Origin: a virus
DNA length: 58,859 nucleotides
Strand: one strand, 5' to 3'
Virus record (IMG/VR): IMGVR_UViG_3300034073_004285
Location: 1 to 58,859 of that record
Both the position numbers and the translations under genes were made by a program. Every line of letters begins with the position of its first letter. Positions within the stretch are counted from its first letter, which is position 1. Below the pieces are notes generated by a model. That model worked only from the letters and a program-made list of their open reading frames with translations, had not been told where the DNA came from and did no database searches. This document shows, one piece after another, positions 26,201 to 31,994 of the stretch.

Positions 26201-29200
26201 CGGCAACCTCAAGGGACTCTCCTTTGTTCACAAAGTATGGTTTAGCCTTGCCAAATTCCTTGGCTTGATCCTTTGTTCCAAAGTGGAAACCAAGATCCCT
26301 TATGTATGACTGATCAAACTCCGTAAAATTCAAGCCTTCCTTGCTTGCGTGATACCATTTTTGATTGCCATAAACTGAGTTTTTCGCCGTCTTATCTACC
26401 ATCCTCCTAGCCTTAGCGGTGTCCCCCGTCGCCACTGCCCGCAAATATTCCAAATCCTTGGCGATAGTTGCCTTAAGTTTTTCCACTTCAGCGGAAATCG
26501 CCTTACCCGCATCCCGTAGCGATTCCACTGCACCCATACCGAAGGAGTCGCCCGCATTTTTCCCTCGATCCTTCATCTCCTCGGAGGGGCTGTGCATATC
26601 AAGGGAGTCGTCAACGCCGGCTTTTAAAGCCTCACCTATGCCAACGCCCGCTCCCTTGAGTTCTGCTAATTGGGATTCGACGGCTTTGGTTAGGAAGTCA
26701 ACGGCGTTTTGAATGGAAACGTCTAGATTTGACTCGGTAAATGGATTTTTGAATGGATTACTGCCAGCAAATTGTTTTTTAGACAAAGACAACTGGCTAG
26801 GCTCAAAAGAAACGACCTCTTTTTCAGCATCTAGATAAGCCAAGGAGATCCCCAAGCGCTTCATTACCTTTTCAATCTCGCCTTCCAAGTCTTCGGCAAA
26901 TTCAGCACCGAACTTGATTAAGGCGATCTTGGTTCCTTTCTTGATCGTCGCCAGCAAGATAGTGGGAATATCTTGGTAATACTGCGCCTGCGATGCAAAA
27001 TTAGCGGCGACTTTTGGCGAAAGCGAAAAACTGGTGCTCCGTTGGATAACGTCATGTCCGCCGCCACGGAAAGCGTCATCATCTAGCTGATCGCCCCTTA
27101 GAAATCCTTTAGACCTGATTGCTTTCGCAGACCGTCCACTGGTGCCGTGATAGACGGTCAAGGGTTTATTTAGTGTCGCAATGTCAAAATACTTGTTTGC
27201 ATCTTCTAGCGCCGCTTTTAACTCTTTCAGTACCCCTTCCATCTGCTCAGAAACCACAGCCCGCGCCTCTGAGATAGTGGATTCCAAACCACTAACAAAG
27301 GAATCACCCGCCATCTCGCCCCTGTCTCTCATCTCCTCAGACGGCGAGTGCATATCGAGGGAGTCGTCAACGCCAGCTTTTAAAGCCTCACCTATGCCAA
27401 CGCCGGCAGACTGAACTCCCGCCAACTTGCCTCGAACCGAATCAATAAACGACTGAGCCGCATTATCGCCACTGTCCGCCAACCCCTCAGACTCCGCCAC
27501 CAGATCTGGCAACCCAACGGGAACCCGCCCCGCACCCTTGTCTCCCTTCAGGACTTCGTTTTGAATCCTTTTAACCTGATTGCGTTGGGATTGTAGCGAT
27601 TTTGTGCCCACATAATCAGAGGGGAGAGCCGCCAACAAGTCACCGTAAACCTGATCCACCGTTTGGGCATCGGCCAGTAATTTTTCGCCAATTTCCGCCG
27701 CCAATTGCCGATCGCCGTCTTGAACTGCCTGACGGTACGCTTTGACTTGTCCTTGCAGTCCTTTGTTGTATTGCGCCGCTGTATCCCGTTTTTGGGATAG
27801 GTTCATGTCCTTGAAATTGGGAATTAAGGTACGCACCGTCTCCCCAGCCGATCGCCGTGAAGAGTCCACAATTTCCGATAGGCGATCGGCGTACTGACGG
27901 GATAAGGCAGTTCCCTTTTTCCTGCCTCCCATTTGTTCCAAGGGAGCTTGCAGACTTTCTAAGCCTTGCCGCAACTGCTCTACAGTCACAGACAACCCCG
28001 CCATCCCCTCCTGCAGAACGGCGATCGCCTCTTGCAGTGGTGAAATATTCAGAGGATCAGCATTGACGGCATCCAATGAACTGGACAACAGAAGCAACTC
28101 GGAACGAAGCTGATCCAACTCGGGCCCGTTCAGCCCTTCAATGGAAGACAATAACTCTTTGGCTTGTTGTGACGCTTCACCTGCCAACCGTTCCTGAACA
28201 GCATTAGGGGTGGTAGGTCTTAGCCTGCTAGATAATGCCCCAGCCACAGCACTGTGTTTTAGGTATTGCGGCAGTTCATGCCCACCTAGCTTGGCGTTTT
28301 CCTCGTCTGTTAATCGTTGGGTTTCTGGCAATAGATCAGGGCGCATCACCTGAACTGCCATATCCTGCCCAACGAAATCCTTTTCCCCCAAGAAAGACTG
28401 GTAGTTTTGCTGGTTAAATCCCACCCCTAGATCGGGTGTAGCAATACCAAAGCCAGCCACGTCTGTGATGCCAGCTTGTTGCAAAATAGCCAGAGCTTCT
28501 TCCACCACCAAACCGCCAAAGCTATGGCCAGCCAAACTGATTTTGGCTTGGGGATTTTGTCTTTTTGCGGCGATCACCTGCCCCGCTAACTGGCTGGCGT
28601 CTGGGTTATAACCCCGCACCAGCATTGAGTCAATTTGTCCAACGGCAAAGCGTAGCCCCTGTAAGCCGTTGATAATATTCCCGATGGTAGCGTTATCAAC
28701 CTTTGCCTTTTTCAGCGCACCGTAAACACCTTTTATCGTCTCCATATCAAGGGAAACATCGGTGTTAGGGTTCTCCACCGTGATGGTTTTAACGTTCTGA
28801 ACACCAAACTCATTCTTGATCTCCCTGCCGACGTAGCTACCGGCCCGCCCCTGCCTCCGAGCTACACCGCCAACCGTGAAGACGTTCTCCCTGTTTTCAT
28901 CTAGCTTGATTTTTTCGGCATTATCAGCAACCAGTAGCGCATCCCTCAGTGCGGCGTTTTGTGTTTGCCAACTACGCCGAGCCTTGATCGCATCTTTAAC
29001 TCCCGCCACTGGGTTGGTAGCAAAGTTCCCAACACCATAACCTACTGATTCGGTGTTAATGCCGATATTTTTCTTGGTTCCCCGATCAAACCCCTTAACA
29101 AACTGGTTCCCCAGCCCCTGAAATAAACCCTGTCCGACTTTCTCTAAAAATCCAGTCTGAATCCGTAGCGGTTGGCGGCGGATCTCACTGGCGATCGCCT

Positions 29201-29552
29201 TGGGAAGGGTTTTAACTAGGCGATCTAAATCGACGGTAACAGTGATGCCGTTTTTCTTGCTATTAGTATTGACAGTGGTATTGGCTTTGTCAGATCCCGA
29301 TTTTACGGCCAACCCAGCCCGCAACCGCTCCAAACCAGAATCAGTGCGCTTCTGGAAGGAGACAGCAGCATTGATAGCCCCTTCTATAACCTCCAACTCC
29401 GAGCGAATATCGATCAGTGTGGCATTTTGATCTAATTGTGCGCCATACCGTTGGCGACCCACGCCCAACTGCCTAGAGCCAAGGGAGCCGGTTGTATTTC
29501 TGAGCCGTTCAACCGCATCAACGACTGCCACAAAACCACGATTATCAACCAT
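17253..29552 (-). CDS. Giant multidomain tape measure protein, 4,099 aa
   Basis: Sets tail length and carries wall-degrading and other enzyme-like domains. ATG 29552 is chosen over TTG 29561. Canonical part: TMP N-terminal domain ~2335-2530 (DLKTAEDAYLGLLSTTRG, SAEEVRGQLGEIAALD), membrane segments ~2560-2640, coiled coils ~2700-3080 and 3500-3900, and the usual TMP C-terminus (GFASGGYTGNGDRLQPAGIV). Wall enzymes: M23/LytM endopeptidase ~3195-3310 with HQGID and GPHLHFE; RlpA-like double-psi barrel ~3345-3457 with VRVTDTGNF and GRGLDLS. The first ~2,250 residues are extra: alpha/beta-hydrolase-like GHSFGG (~342-347), ADP-ribosyltransferase-like regions (~798-925, ~1065-1245), HEYTHALQ (~1468) and HEYTHAMQ (~1830) zincin-like motifs, with SPS repeats near 737, 988, 1347, 1703 and 2247. 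Family roles are known; activity here is inferred. Confidence 0.92.
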   Translation of the reverse strand: MVDNRGFVAVVDAVERLRNTTGSLGSRQLGVGRQRYGAQLDQNATLIDIRSELEVIEGAINAAVSFQKRTDSGLERLRAGLAVKSGSDKANTTVNTNSKKNGITVTVDLDRLVKTLPKAIASEIRRQPLRIQTGFLEKVGQGLFQGLGNQFVKGFDRGTKKNIGINTESVGYGVGNFATNPVAGVKDAIKARRSWQTQNAALRDALLVADNAEKIKLDENRENVFTVGGVARRQGRAGSYVGREIKNEFGVQNVKTITVENPNTDVSLDMETIKGVYGALKKAKVDNATIGNIINGLQGLRFAVGQIDSMLVRGYNPDASQLAGQVIAAKRQNPQAKISLAGHSFGGLVVEEALAILQQAGITDVAGFGIATPDLGVGFNQQNYQSFLGEKDFVGQDMAVQVMRPDLLPETQRLTDEENAKLGGHELPQYLKHSAVAGALSSRLRPTTPNAVQERLAGEASQQAKELLSSIEGLNGPELDQLRSELLLLSSSLDAVNADPLNISPLQEAIAVLQEGMAGLSVTVEQLRQGLESLQAPLEQMGGRKKGTALSRQYADRLSEIVDSSRRSAGETVRTLIPNFKDMNLSQKRDTAAQYNKGLQGQVKAYRQAVQDGDRQLAAEIGEKLLADAQTVDQVYGDLLAALPSDYVGTKSLQSQRNQVKRIQNEVLKGDKGAGRVPVGLPDLVAESEGLADSGDNAAQSFIDSVRGKLAGVQSAGVGIGEALKAGVDDSLDMHSPSEEMRDRGEMAGDSFVSGLESTISEARAVVSEQMEGVLKELKAALEDANKYFDIATLNKPLTVYHGTSGRSAKAIRSKGFLRGDQLDDDAFRGGGHDVIQRSTSFSLSPKVAANFASQAQYYQDIPTILLATIKKGTKIALIKFGAEFAEDLEGEIEKVMKRLGISLAYLDAEKEVVSFEPSQLSLSKKQFAGSNPFKNPFTESNLDVSIQNAVDFLTKAVESQLAELKGAGVGIGEALKAGVDDSLDMHSPSEEMKDRGKNAGDSFGMGAVESLRDAGKAISAEVEKLKATIAKDLEYLRAVATGDTAKARRMVDKTAKNSVYGNQKWYHASKEGLNFTEFDQSYIRDLGFHFGTKDQAKEFGKAKPYFVNKGESLEVADLNDWQSDTVAWELGNKGIETPNLDSVKQSLSSGEYNAISTKMMDAWLFEKKAEREAAQTAWILDKEKDEQIPTTAEDLLNKKHLVEEAIWKDIQGAGYQSLSYLNKYEGNKRQNSLMVFNPNQIKSAKPVTTTDAGVPVPLSARFDDSVADIRGNVNDIFAGLKSQAGEALQPLIAELETQFAAMGDNSINSLIDSLEGLLGKLRGTGESVGQTLAQGTEDALGIDSPSKVYKAIGKDVIAGLEGGLEGFEGTLEEKRKLLETYVKSVIELVYDFKKVMGEAETPAQEVRKLFQEIGKAGNATPEQLTQAKGYFPQLGILANGGIAGASYDVLNNKILAREKASINDFIHEYTHALQFNLKGLPPNQEDYSVDELTRFSPSLSLSGWKELQKKPMPPRIAGGVKSSADHYVSLFPSAPPTDRDKLRTFAESIESEAYANAEGIESKFNRRKELRFSKRPFFRADAESVAPQIKQQKIRNRLQKQFDRATEDAPDKENLRSVFDFALLGYDTNKKSFNSEAFELAEQALSTEGLENYKKALSDIGINVTDSLTQSIEGDLGDVKDSGAAIGKALSQGTEDALQIDSPSKVFKAIGKQIIAGLESGLEGFEGTLEEKRKLLETYVKSVIEVVYDLPKVTGEAVTPAEKVRKLFQEIGKTGTATTAQLEEAKGYFPNLKQLPAGSPAAAVYQVRENKIVIDPKRGEQLPEDLIHEYTHAMQSRFGVGSRWADKPQDYLRYQGVLGRRAEMDDPRVKQSAGRSAQAFMGQLGIDSTDRRYQQGFDHIAAAEAEAYGNELGIGKERQRRGFFRAEAEEMAQQFRVLKAQAKRQAEEAKQTAAAVGQGFADGYEEGRKAILERINGFLDWLEGIPLLGQLVKWGRGIAGAIAGLFKGQEKATAAAKPKPTPKPQPKATATVKPTPAVADPWEEQPQPQPQITEPIKEAIDSQKQAERWLAYVHQWATELGEEFEVALDDEIEELKASGENVAQSLRSKIDNISQELDDKKAAFRQAIAKGNAEISKAIGTELVEQSEKLRVLFKKMAQNVKFFEGRGMWRDQAAEMTKLQREAVKGYPNVKGRAPVGVYQAIAESTSDGFTEGIEGELKEAENSGYALGEAAIKGAKKALGIKSPSREFYEMALQVVQGWNMGMEELGGDGENNIVRFIRQVDQGVAGGIDKIKEGFSGLFSKVGEAFPIFGQLKNLILGFGAAMILENVFTMAVQGFGAMAAGAFDTVIAFESLNRAFVAISGSSAKAETNLQFVANTAKKLGVDLKTAEDAYLGLLSTTRGTALEGTQTQQIFEAFSQTASVRGLSNEEQGRMFAALQQSLSKQKMSAEEVRGQLGEIAALDFQGTLARSLGVSVAQLDDLMSSGELLASDVMPKIAAQYAAENAVVANSSETTAQAIARYQNSLEQFRRSLSSWFDQAKVIFNGLSALIDWFTSAMPTVIQIVSALGLVLAWNSASLLAGFAKTAIAGALFKSAIAATMSVLKSALPVIGTYLGQIILIQLAIDAVTAAFNVTQDRFDEFTKSLDTAKKATIEMKKTLAELNNTASETKTLFTGRIVSEESWSPFGIDIKPLAEKVGIDPEAGMGQNIGKLARFGPLALMGKNANLEAIRQGVGLRTLGEKQFDDFLIKGGDSVFNAYSTLQEQIGAEKLVEDVKKIDEEINRIRTRRANLIKGDTEQYGKIVKEEQELLKERERLFKGTSAYATALEEDITTLKQGLEDLANIKAPESQKDSLRLSMETALADLEKTKQSYDDLSNSLQKSLSFLERQMRNLNEQYTAFNENLNRQATNNRVKFLRQATSQGTGTTVQGLGLGSLDSQATQERIVFLRKQVEEINSYLTEPKTAKLLEELAEQAKLEGTDLNNSATLDRLINDISPDSGERKSVAVMLKRMLEIQDELGQSEEQLAQSLLDQKNGLFDLSRSIQDFFQQLTLQIEETRLEIERVKNQMKYGRIRQKLQQAIAPGSNTFMNGIIGTIQGIFDQAGQLMEKAIGQKSSLLQFGSEKYSLENQMIDFGRSVNGATEAVEAFKAALGMGNAVLDGAGQTTATQSAIRGGRFYPLVNGQVGISSGQRYGANRDGGRRKHQGIDFNAAVGEAVHSVAAGTIKEIKLWDKKVNSHKIVVIGDDGVTYVYGHVVPKNIKEGQRVGAGDRLASISAKDRLSSGPHLHFETWRNGKSFDPTSMVSGLPRPTQSNLAKAPTQTVANAPSGMQPTGKTRTAKASFYGGPTDPTRWHGRKTASGEVYDENGLTVAVPWRSKTDKRPSIPFGTYLLVTNPANGKQVVVRVTDTGNFGTDAQYGGRGLDLSYGAAKALGTIQSGVANVNYQTVSPGAKPQPVATSVSYNQPSATPPAISTVPDPAVQKAKSDTATLVGLKKAVVDGNAELLNQEFKDFRINSAAEILGAGVQLDQELRNLGNDVADLKNQFADLDDQYSPQTLSRQAAAENRQAENQLRQLTNQLTEREIVLKQAIATMTDFAPALREASSQLGIAPEAAANMRGLADRLESEFLPAYQKALAETQNYQAQLEPLRAKMQEFNQLQQAIRQTNQDAELAALKAQAAAETRQDLLKRDAEIERANVEFKKQSLELSTRLEGDELAKQLKYHEQIRDAQIVTANYEYDSLLRARELEIVQGKLAIAVFNGNIEQQLKLELQQIELETLTEIARINREITDETTKQTMLAQTLETSQNRQKQAYFDDVNRRLELQNIERDLAARNAENRANLTTNPFEATAIREQQAIAARRAEFEQKAIELRQKYQGNPALAESLVSREAEILAQDLQLIDRQFRDVSETVGDMLSGAFNNFFTALINGENAIQAFTNSLLQSITELGSQMIQQGLNGLFGGIFEGAIPGFASGGYTGNGDRLQPAGIVHAGEFVLNKKATQKIGLPTLNLLNRLPGYFDGGYVGLESRLLSGLNTYQSPRLSLPDNGDRRGMAGATTNTVNVNINDKESRFYRQSRTLAREMASELRNV

Positions 29553-29795
29553 TGCCCCCAAGCCCCTTTAGTGTTTTTTGAATGCTTTTTTTGTCCCCTT
29601 GAGCGGCCACACTAGTCAGAATTAATTGACTACGCCTATCCTCCGCCTCCAACTCCATAGCGCACTCCAAAAAGAGTTTGATTTGGGGGTAGGTGTAATT
29701 CCTAATCTCTGACCAGCTATGACCGGCCCTGATTAATCGGCTGATTCTAATACCCCAGTCTTCGGCGTTTCCGCTTTGACCTCCTCTTTTTTGGG
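29545..29795 (-). CDS. Tail assembly chaperone, -1 frameshift extension (gpT-like)
   Basis: The frame lacks a start codon of its own and is entered by a -1 shift from the upstream chaperone gene. Its product begins after the A-run as RGGQSGNAEDWGIRISRLIR, continues AGHSWSEIRNYTYPQIKLFL and ends 8 bases into the tape measure gene. A short helical domain with Y-T-Y-x-Q and a frame overlap just before the tape measure gene is the lambda gpG-T arrangement. It gives about 80 extra residues. Confidence 0.82.
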
Positions 29796-30164
29796 TTGCA
29801 CGATCGCCATTAGTTTCGGAAAAAAATCCATGTTCTGTTTCAGAACTTCTGCCATCAAACTTAGGACTTCATCGTGCCCCAGTTCTTGCAATTTTTCTTT
29901 TTCTACGCCAGAGCAAACGTGGAGAATATGCAACATATCACCGGCGATCGCCGCCTTACTTTCCCCACAACCAAGGATGGCGGAGAGTAAGGCGAAATTG
30001 TCTTGATTAGCGGTTTCATCCCCCAGTACTTTGAAGTAACGATCAATGATGGCGATCGCCTCAGCACCTTCATCGGTGAGGATTTTGATAGGGCCAATTT
30101 TCACGTCACCAACGGAAGTTTTGAATGTTTTGGTGGGTACAAGAACGGTTAATTGAGAAGCCAT
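29733..30164 (-). CDS. Tail assembly chaperone (gpG-like), 143 aa
   Basis: Short helical protein between the tail tube and tape measure genes: MASQLTVLVPTKTFKTSVGD, then a conserved helical core (VEKEKLQELGHDEVLSLMAE) and a Lys/Glu/Pro-rich tail at the frameshift site. In this family the short form and the frameshifted long form together wrap the tape measure during tail assembly. ATG 30164 is preferred to the GTG at 30173. Confidence 0.82.
   Translation of the reverse strand: MASQLTVLVPTKTFKTSVGDVKIGPIKILTDEGAEAIAIIDRYFKVLGDETANQDNFALLSAILGCGESKAAIAGDMLHILHVCSGVEKEKLQELGHDEVLSLMAEVLKQNMDFFPKLMAIVQPKKEEVKAETPKTGVLESAD
29786..29795 (-). other. Programmed -1 frameshift site of the tail chaperone
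   Basis: Minus-strand CCCAAAAAAG, zero-frame codons CCC AAA AAA GAG. A -1 slip on the A-run joins the gpG-like frame to the gpT-like frame. The exact heptamer is uncertain because the codon phase does not give a perfect X XXY YYZ; single-tRNA slippage on AAA is the simplest reading. Confidence 0.6.
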
Positions 30165-30215
30165 ATTGTTCACAGAATAAAGGTTAAAAAGAGGGGGAAT
30201 TATCCCCCATTGGGA

Positions 30216-30980
30216 TTAGTCTTGGATCACGTAGTTGCCATAGCCGCCGAGGTTAGAAGACGCTTGGAGGGGTTCAAATAGGCACTCAAAAGTGGCGGTC
30301 ATGGTGACGATTTCATCCCCTAACAAATTGCCGAGGCTAGCGGGGTCAAAAGAGACCTTGAACAGTTCAACAGAAACCCGTTTGCGGTTAACGGTATTGA
30401 AGCCGTTGAAGTAGAGGTAATATTCCTTGAACTGGGAACCAAATAAATCCACCTGAGTTGCGTCACCACTGGTGTAATTGACTAAAATAGGATCGCCAGC
30501 CAAGGTGGAACCTTCAGGAACATAGATCACCCGTCCGTCCACAACGTAATCGTCACCAGCGGTGAACGTGGTGCCAGCAGGGTCACTGGTGATAGAGGTA
30601 ACGGCAGTGACGATCGCCGAGGTCAAAAGAAAGGCCTTACCAGCGGCAGGGGCGGTGTGCGACTCAGCAGAAACGGTGGCACCAGATACGGCAGTTAGTT
30701 TGCCGCGCATGAAGTCGCGGAAATTGGTAGCTCCGGTGTTATCCAGAACAAGGTTGCCAGTGAGGGTAGTAGAACGGGGAATGCGCACGTCCTTGCGCCC
30801 ATCACCGGACTGGTGCTCCATGTGTTCCACGAATTCCTGACTAGGATCAAAAGTAAGCTCGGATGCGTCACCGATAAAGGTTAAGCCGGTGCTGGCTTTG
30901 GTGCCGGTGGTGAGGTCACGGTCAGCGATAAAAATAGTTCCAGAATTTCTCTGGTAGTATTCGGGTAGATTGAAGGCCAT
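30216..30980 (-). CDS. Major tail tube protein, 254 aa
   Basis: Polymerises into the tail tube. Begins MAFNLPEYYQRNSGTIFIAD, has an early segment STGLTFIGDASELTFDPSQE and a C-terminal part ending GNYVIQD, with the alternating beta pattern of siphophage tube proteins. Residues ~110-175 form an inserted Ig-like region (TFTAGDDYVVDGRVIYVPEG). Position before the frameshifted chaperone and tape measure is diagnostic. It has its own late promoter (31017-31028) and a GGGAG ribosome site. Confidence 0.88.
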   Translation of the reverse strand: MAFNLPEYYQRNSGTIFIADRDLTTGTKASTGLTFIGDASELTFDPSQEFVEHMEHQSGDGRKDVRIPRSTTLTGNLVLDNTGATNFRDFMRGKLTAVSGATVSAESHTAPAAGKAFLLTSAIVTAVTSITSDPAGTTFTAGDDYVVDGRVIYVPEGSTLAGDPILVNYTSGDATQVDLFGSQFKEYYLYFNGFNTVNRKRVSVELFKVSFDPASLGNLLGDEIVTMTATFECLFEPLQASSNLGGYGNYVIQD

Positions 30981-31016
30981 TGGTAGCTCCCTCTGGGTTA
31001 ATTTCTACCCTCAGTT

Positions 31017-31028
31017 TGGATTTATACG
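31017..31028 (-). promoter_or_regulatory. Late promoter copy (tail tube / tape measure operon)
   Basis: Minus-strand CGTATAAATCCA upstream of the tail tube gene, back-to-back with a plus-strand variant at 31033-31044. Confidence 0.75.
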
Positions 31029-31032
31029 CTGG

Positions 31033-31044
31033 TGTATAAATTGA
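31033..31044 (+). promoter_or_regulatory. Late promoter variant, plus strand
   Basis: TGTATAAATTGA, 29 bases before the 138-aa plus-strand gene. Differs from the consensus in the last four bases. Confidence 0.6.
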
Positions 31045-31072
31045 CAATCAGGAAAAAATTCCCCAGTGCGCC

Positions 31073-31489
31073 ATGCCCAACCATCCCAGTGAACCTAAAC
31101 AAGTGAGCGGAGTCGCTGAACAGCCGATCACGGTGGAGGCTATCAACGATATTTGGTTTTTGATCGTGGCACTGGCGGCGGTGGTGGCCTACTGTGTGCG
31201 GGTGGAGCTGAGCGTCCAGAACTGCGATCGCCGTATCAACAGAATTGAAACCGATGTTCGCGAACTGGAGAGCGATTTCGAGGACTCACTAGCAGAAGTG
31301 CGGAAGGCTTTTTCCGCTGAACTACAGGCGGCTCTGGAAAGTCAACGGGAATTTATAGCCGGTCAAACGGCTTTGATTTTAGAAAAAATCCACAATATCA
31401 AAGAGCAAACCGATCGCCAGGGGAAGGAACTGCGGGAGGTAGGCGGCTTGCTGAGCTATAAAAGACACCATAACGATCTTGAGGACTAA
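31073..31489 (+). CDS. Membrane-anchored coiled-coil protein, 138 aa
   Basis: One transmembrane helix at ~26-45 (DIWFLIVALAAVVAYCVRV) and then a long coiled coil (~50-125) with heptads such as RINRIETDVRELESDFEDSL. This could be a class III holin-like or spanin-like envelope protein, or a membrane factor used in tail assembly. It is transcribed opposite to the tail genes from its own late promoter variant and ends 4 bases inside the convergent tail-terminator gene. No family assigned. Confidence 0.6.
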   Translation: MPNHPSEPKQVSGVAEQPITVEAINDIWFLIVALAAVVAYCVRVELSVQNCDRRINRIETDVRELESDFEDSLAEVRKAFSAELQAALESQREFIAGQTALILEKIHNIKEQTDRQGKELREVGGLLSYKRHHNDLED

Positions 31490-31902
31490 TACCTGTATTC
31501 GATTTCTAGAGTCAGGGTACAACAAACGAACGGCTTCCCTTTCGCTTCTACTTGTTTACTTTCGGAGATGGGACGCACAGCGATCACGTTGCTGTACCAG
31601 TGTGTCTTCACCGTCGCCTGATAAATATCCTCCATCAGGTGACAGGAAACCTCCAGCTTGTCCGCTTGGGTGGTGACGGCGATCGCCTCCACTTCCACTA
31701 CCAGCCGGTTGGTTTGGCGGGTGTTAGCCCACTCGTAATTCGTGTCAATATCCCGAAAAGTCACCGAGGGTACACCGTTATAGTCTTGCTCGTAGGTGTC
31801 CCAATAGGTACAGGCAGAGCCTATTTCGGTGTTGTAACCGTTGGCCGTGGTGATTTTTTCCAGTTGGGTTTGCAGTGCTTGCAATAGTTCTAGTCTGAGC
31901 AT
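31486..31902 (-). CDS. Tail terminator / minor tail protein (gpU-like), 138 aa
   Basis: Small alpha/beta protein: MLRLELLQALQTQLEKITTA, then QTNRLVVEVEAIAVTTQADK and CCTLTLEIEYRY at the end. The pattern of an N-terminal helix and mixed strands just before the tail tube gene is that of gpU/gpZ-type terminators that cap the tail tube and join it to the head. A late promoter variant lies 30 bases upstream. Confidence 0.7.
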   Translation of the reverse strand: MLRLELLQALQTQLEKITTANGYNTEIGSACTYWDTYEQDYNGVPSVTFRDIDTNYEWANTRQTNRLVVEVEAIAVTTQADKLEVSCHLMEDIYQATVKTHWYSNVIAVRPISESKQVEAKGKPFVCCTLTLEIEYRY

Positions 31903-31931
31903 TTTTCTAGTTCTCTGATTTGCCTATATCC

Positions 31932-31943
31932 TCAACTTATACG
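31932..31943 (-). promoter_or_regulatory. Late promoter variant (tail terminator gene)
   Basis: Minus-strand CGTATAAGTTGA, keeping GTATAA with changes in the 3' half. Confidence 0.5.
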
Positions 31944-31994
31944 GAGTTCCCCTGGCGCACCAGAGATAATAGTTAAAAGATTTTTTGAGCCAAC

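Noticed and set aside
17253-29552. Splitting the tape measure into several genes
   Set aside because: The frame is open over all 4,099 codons with uniform base use and no internal ribosome site and ATG that coincide with domain borders.
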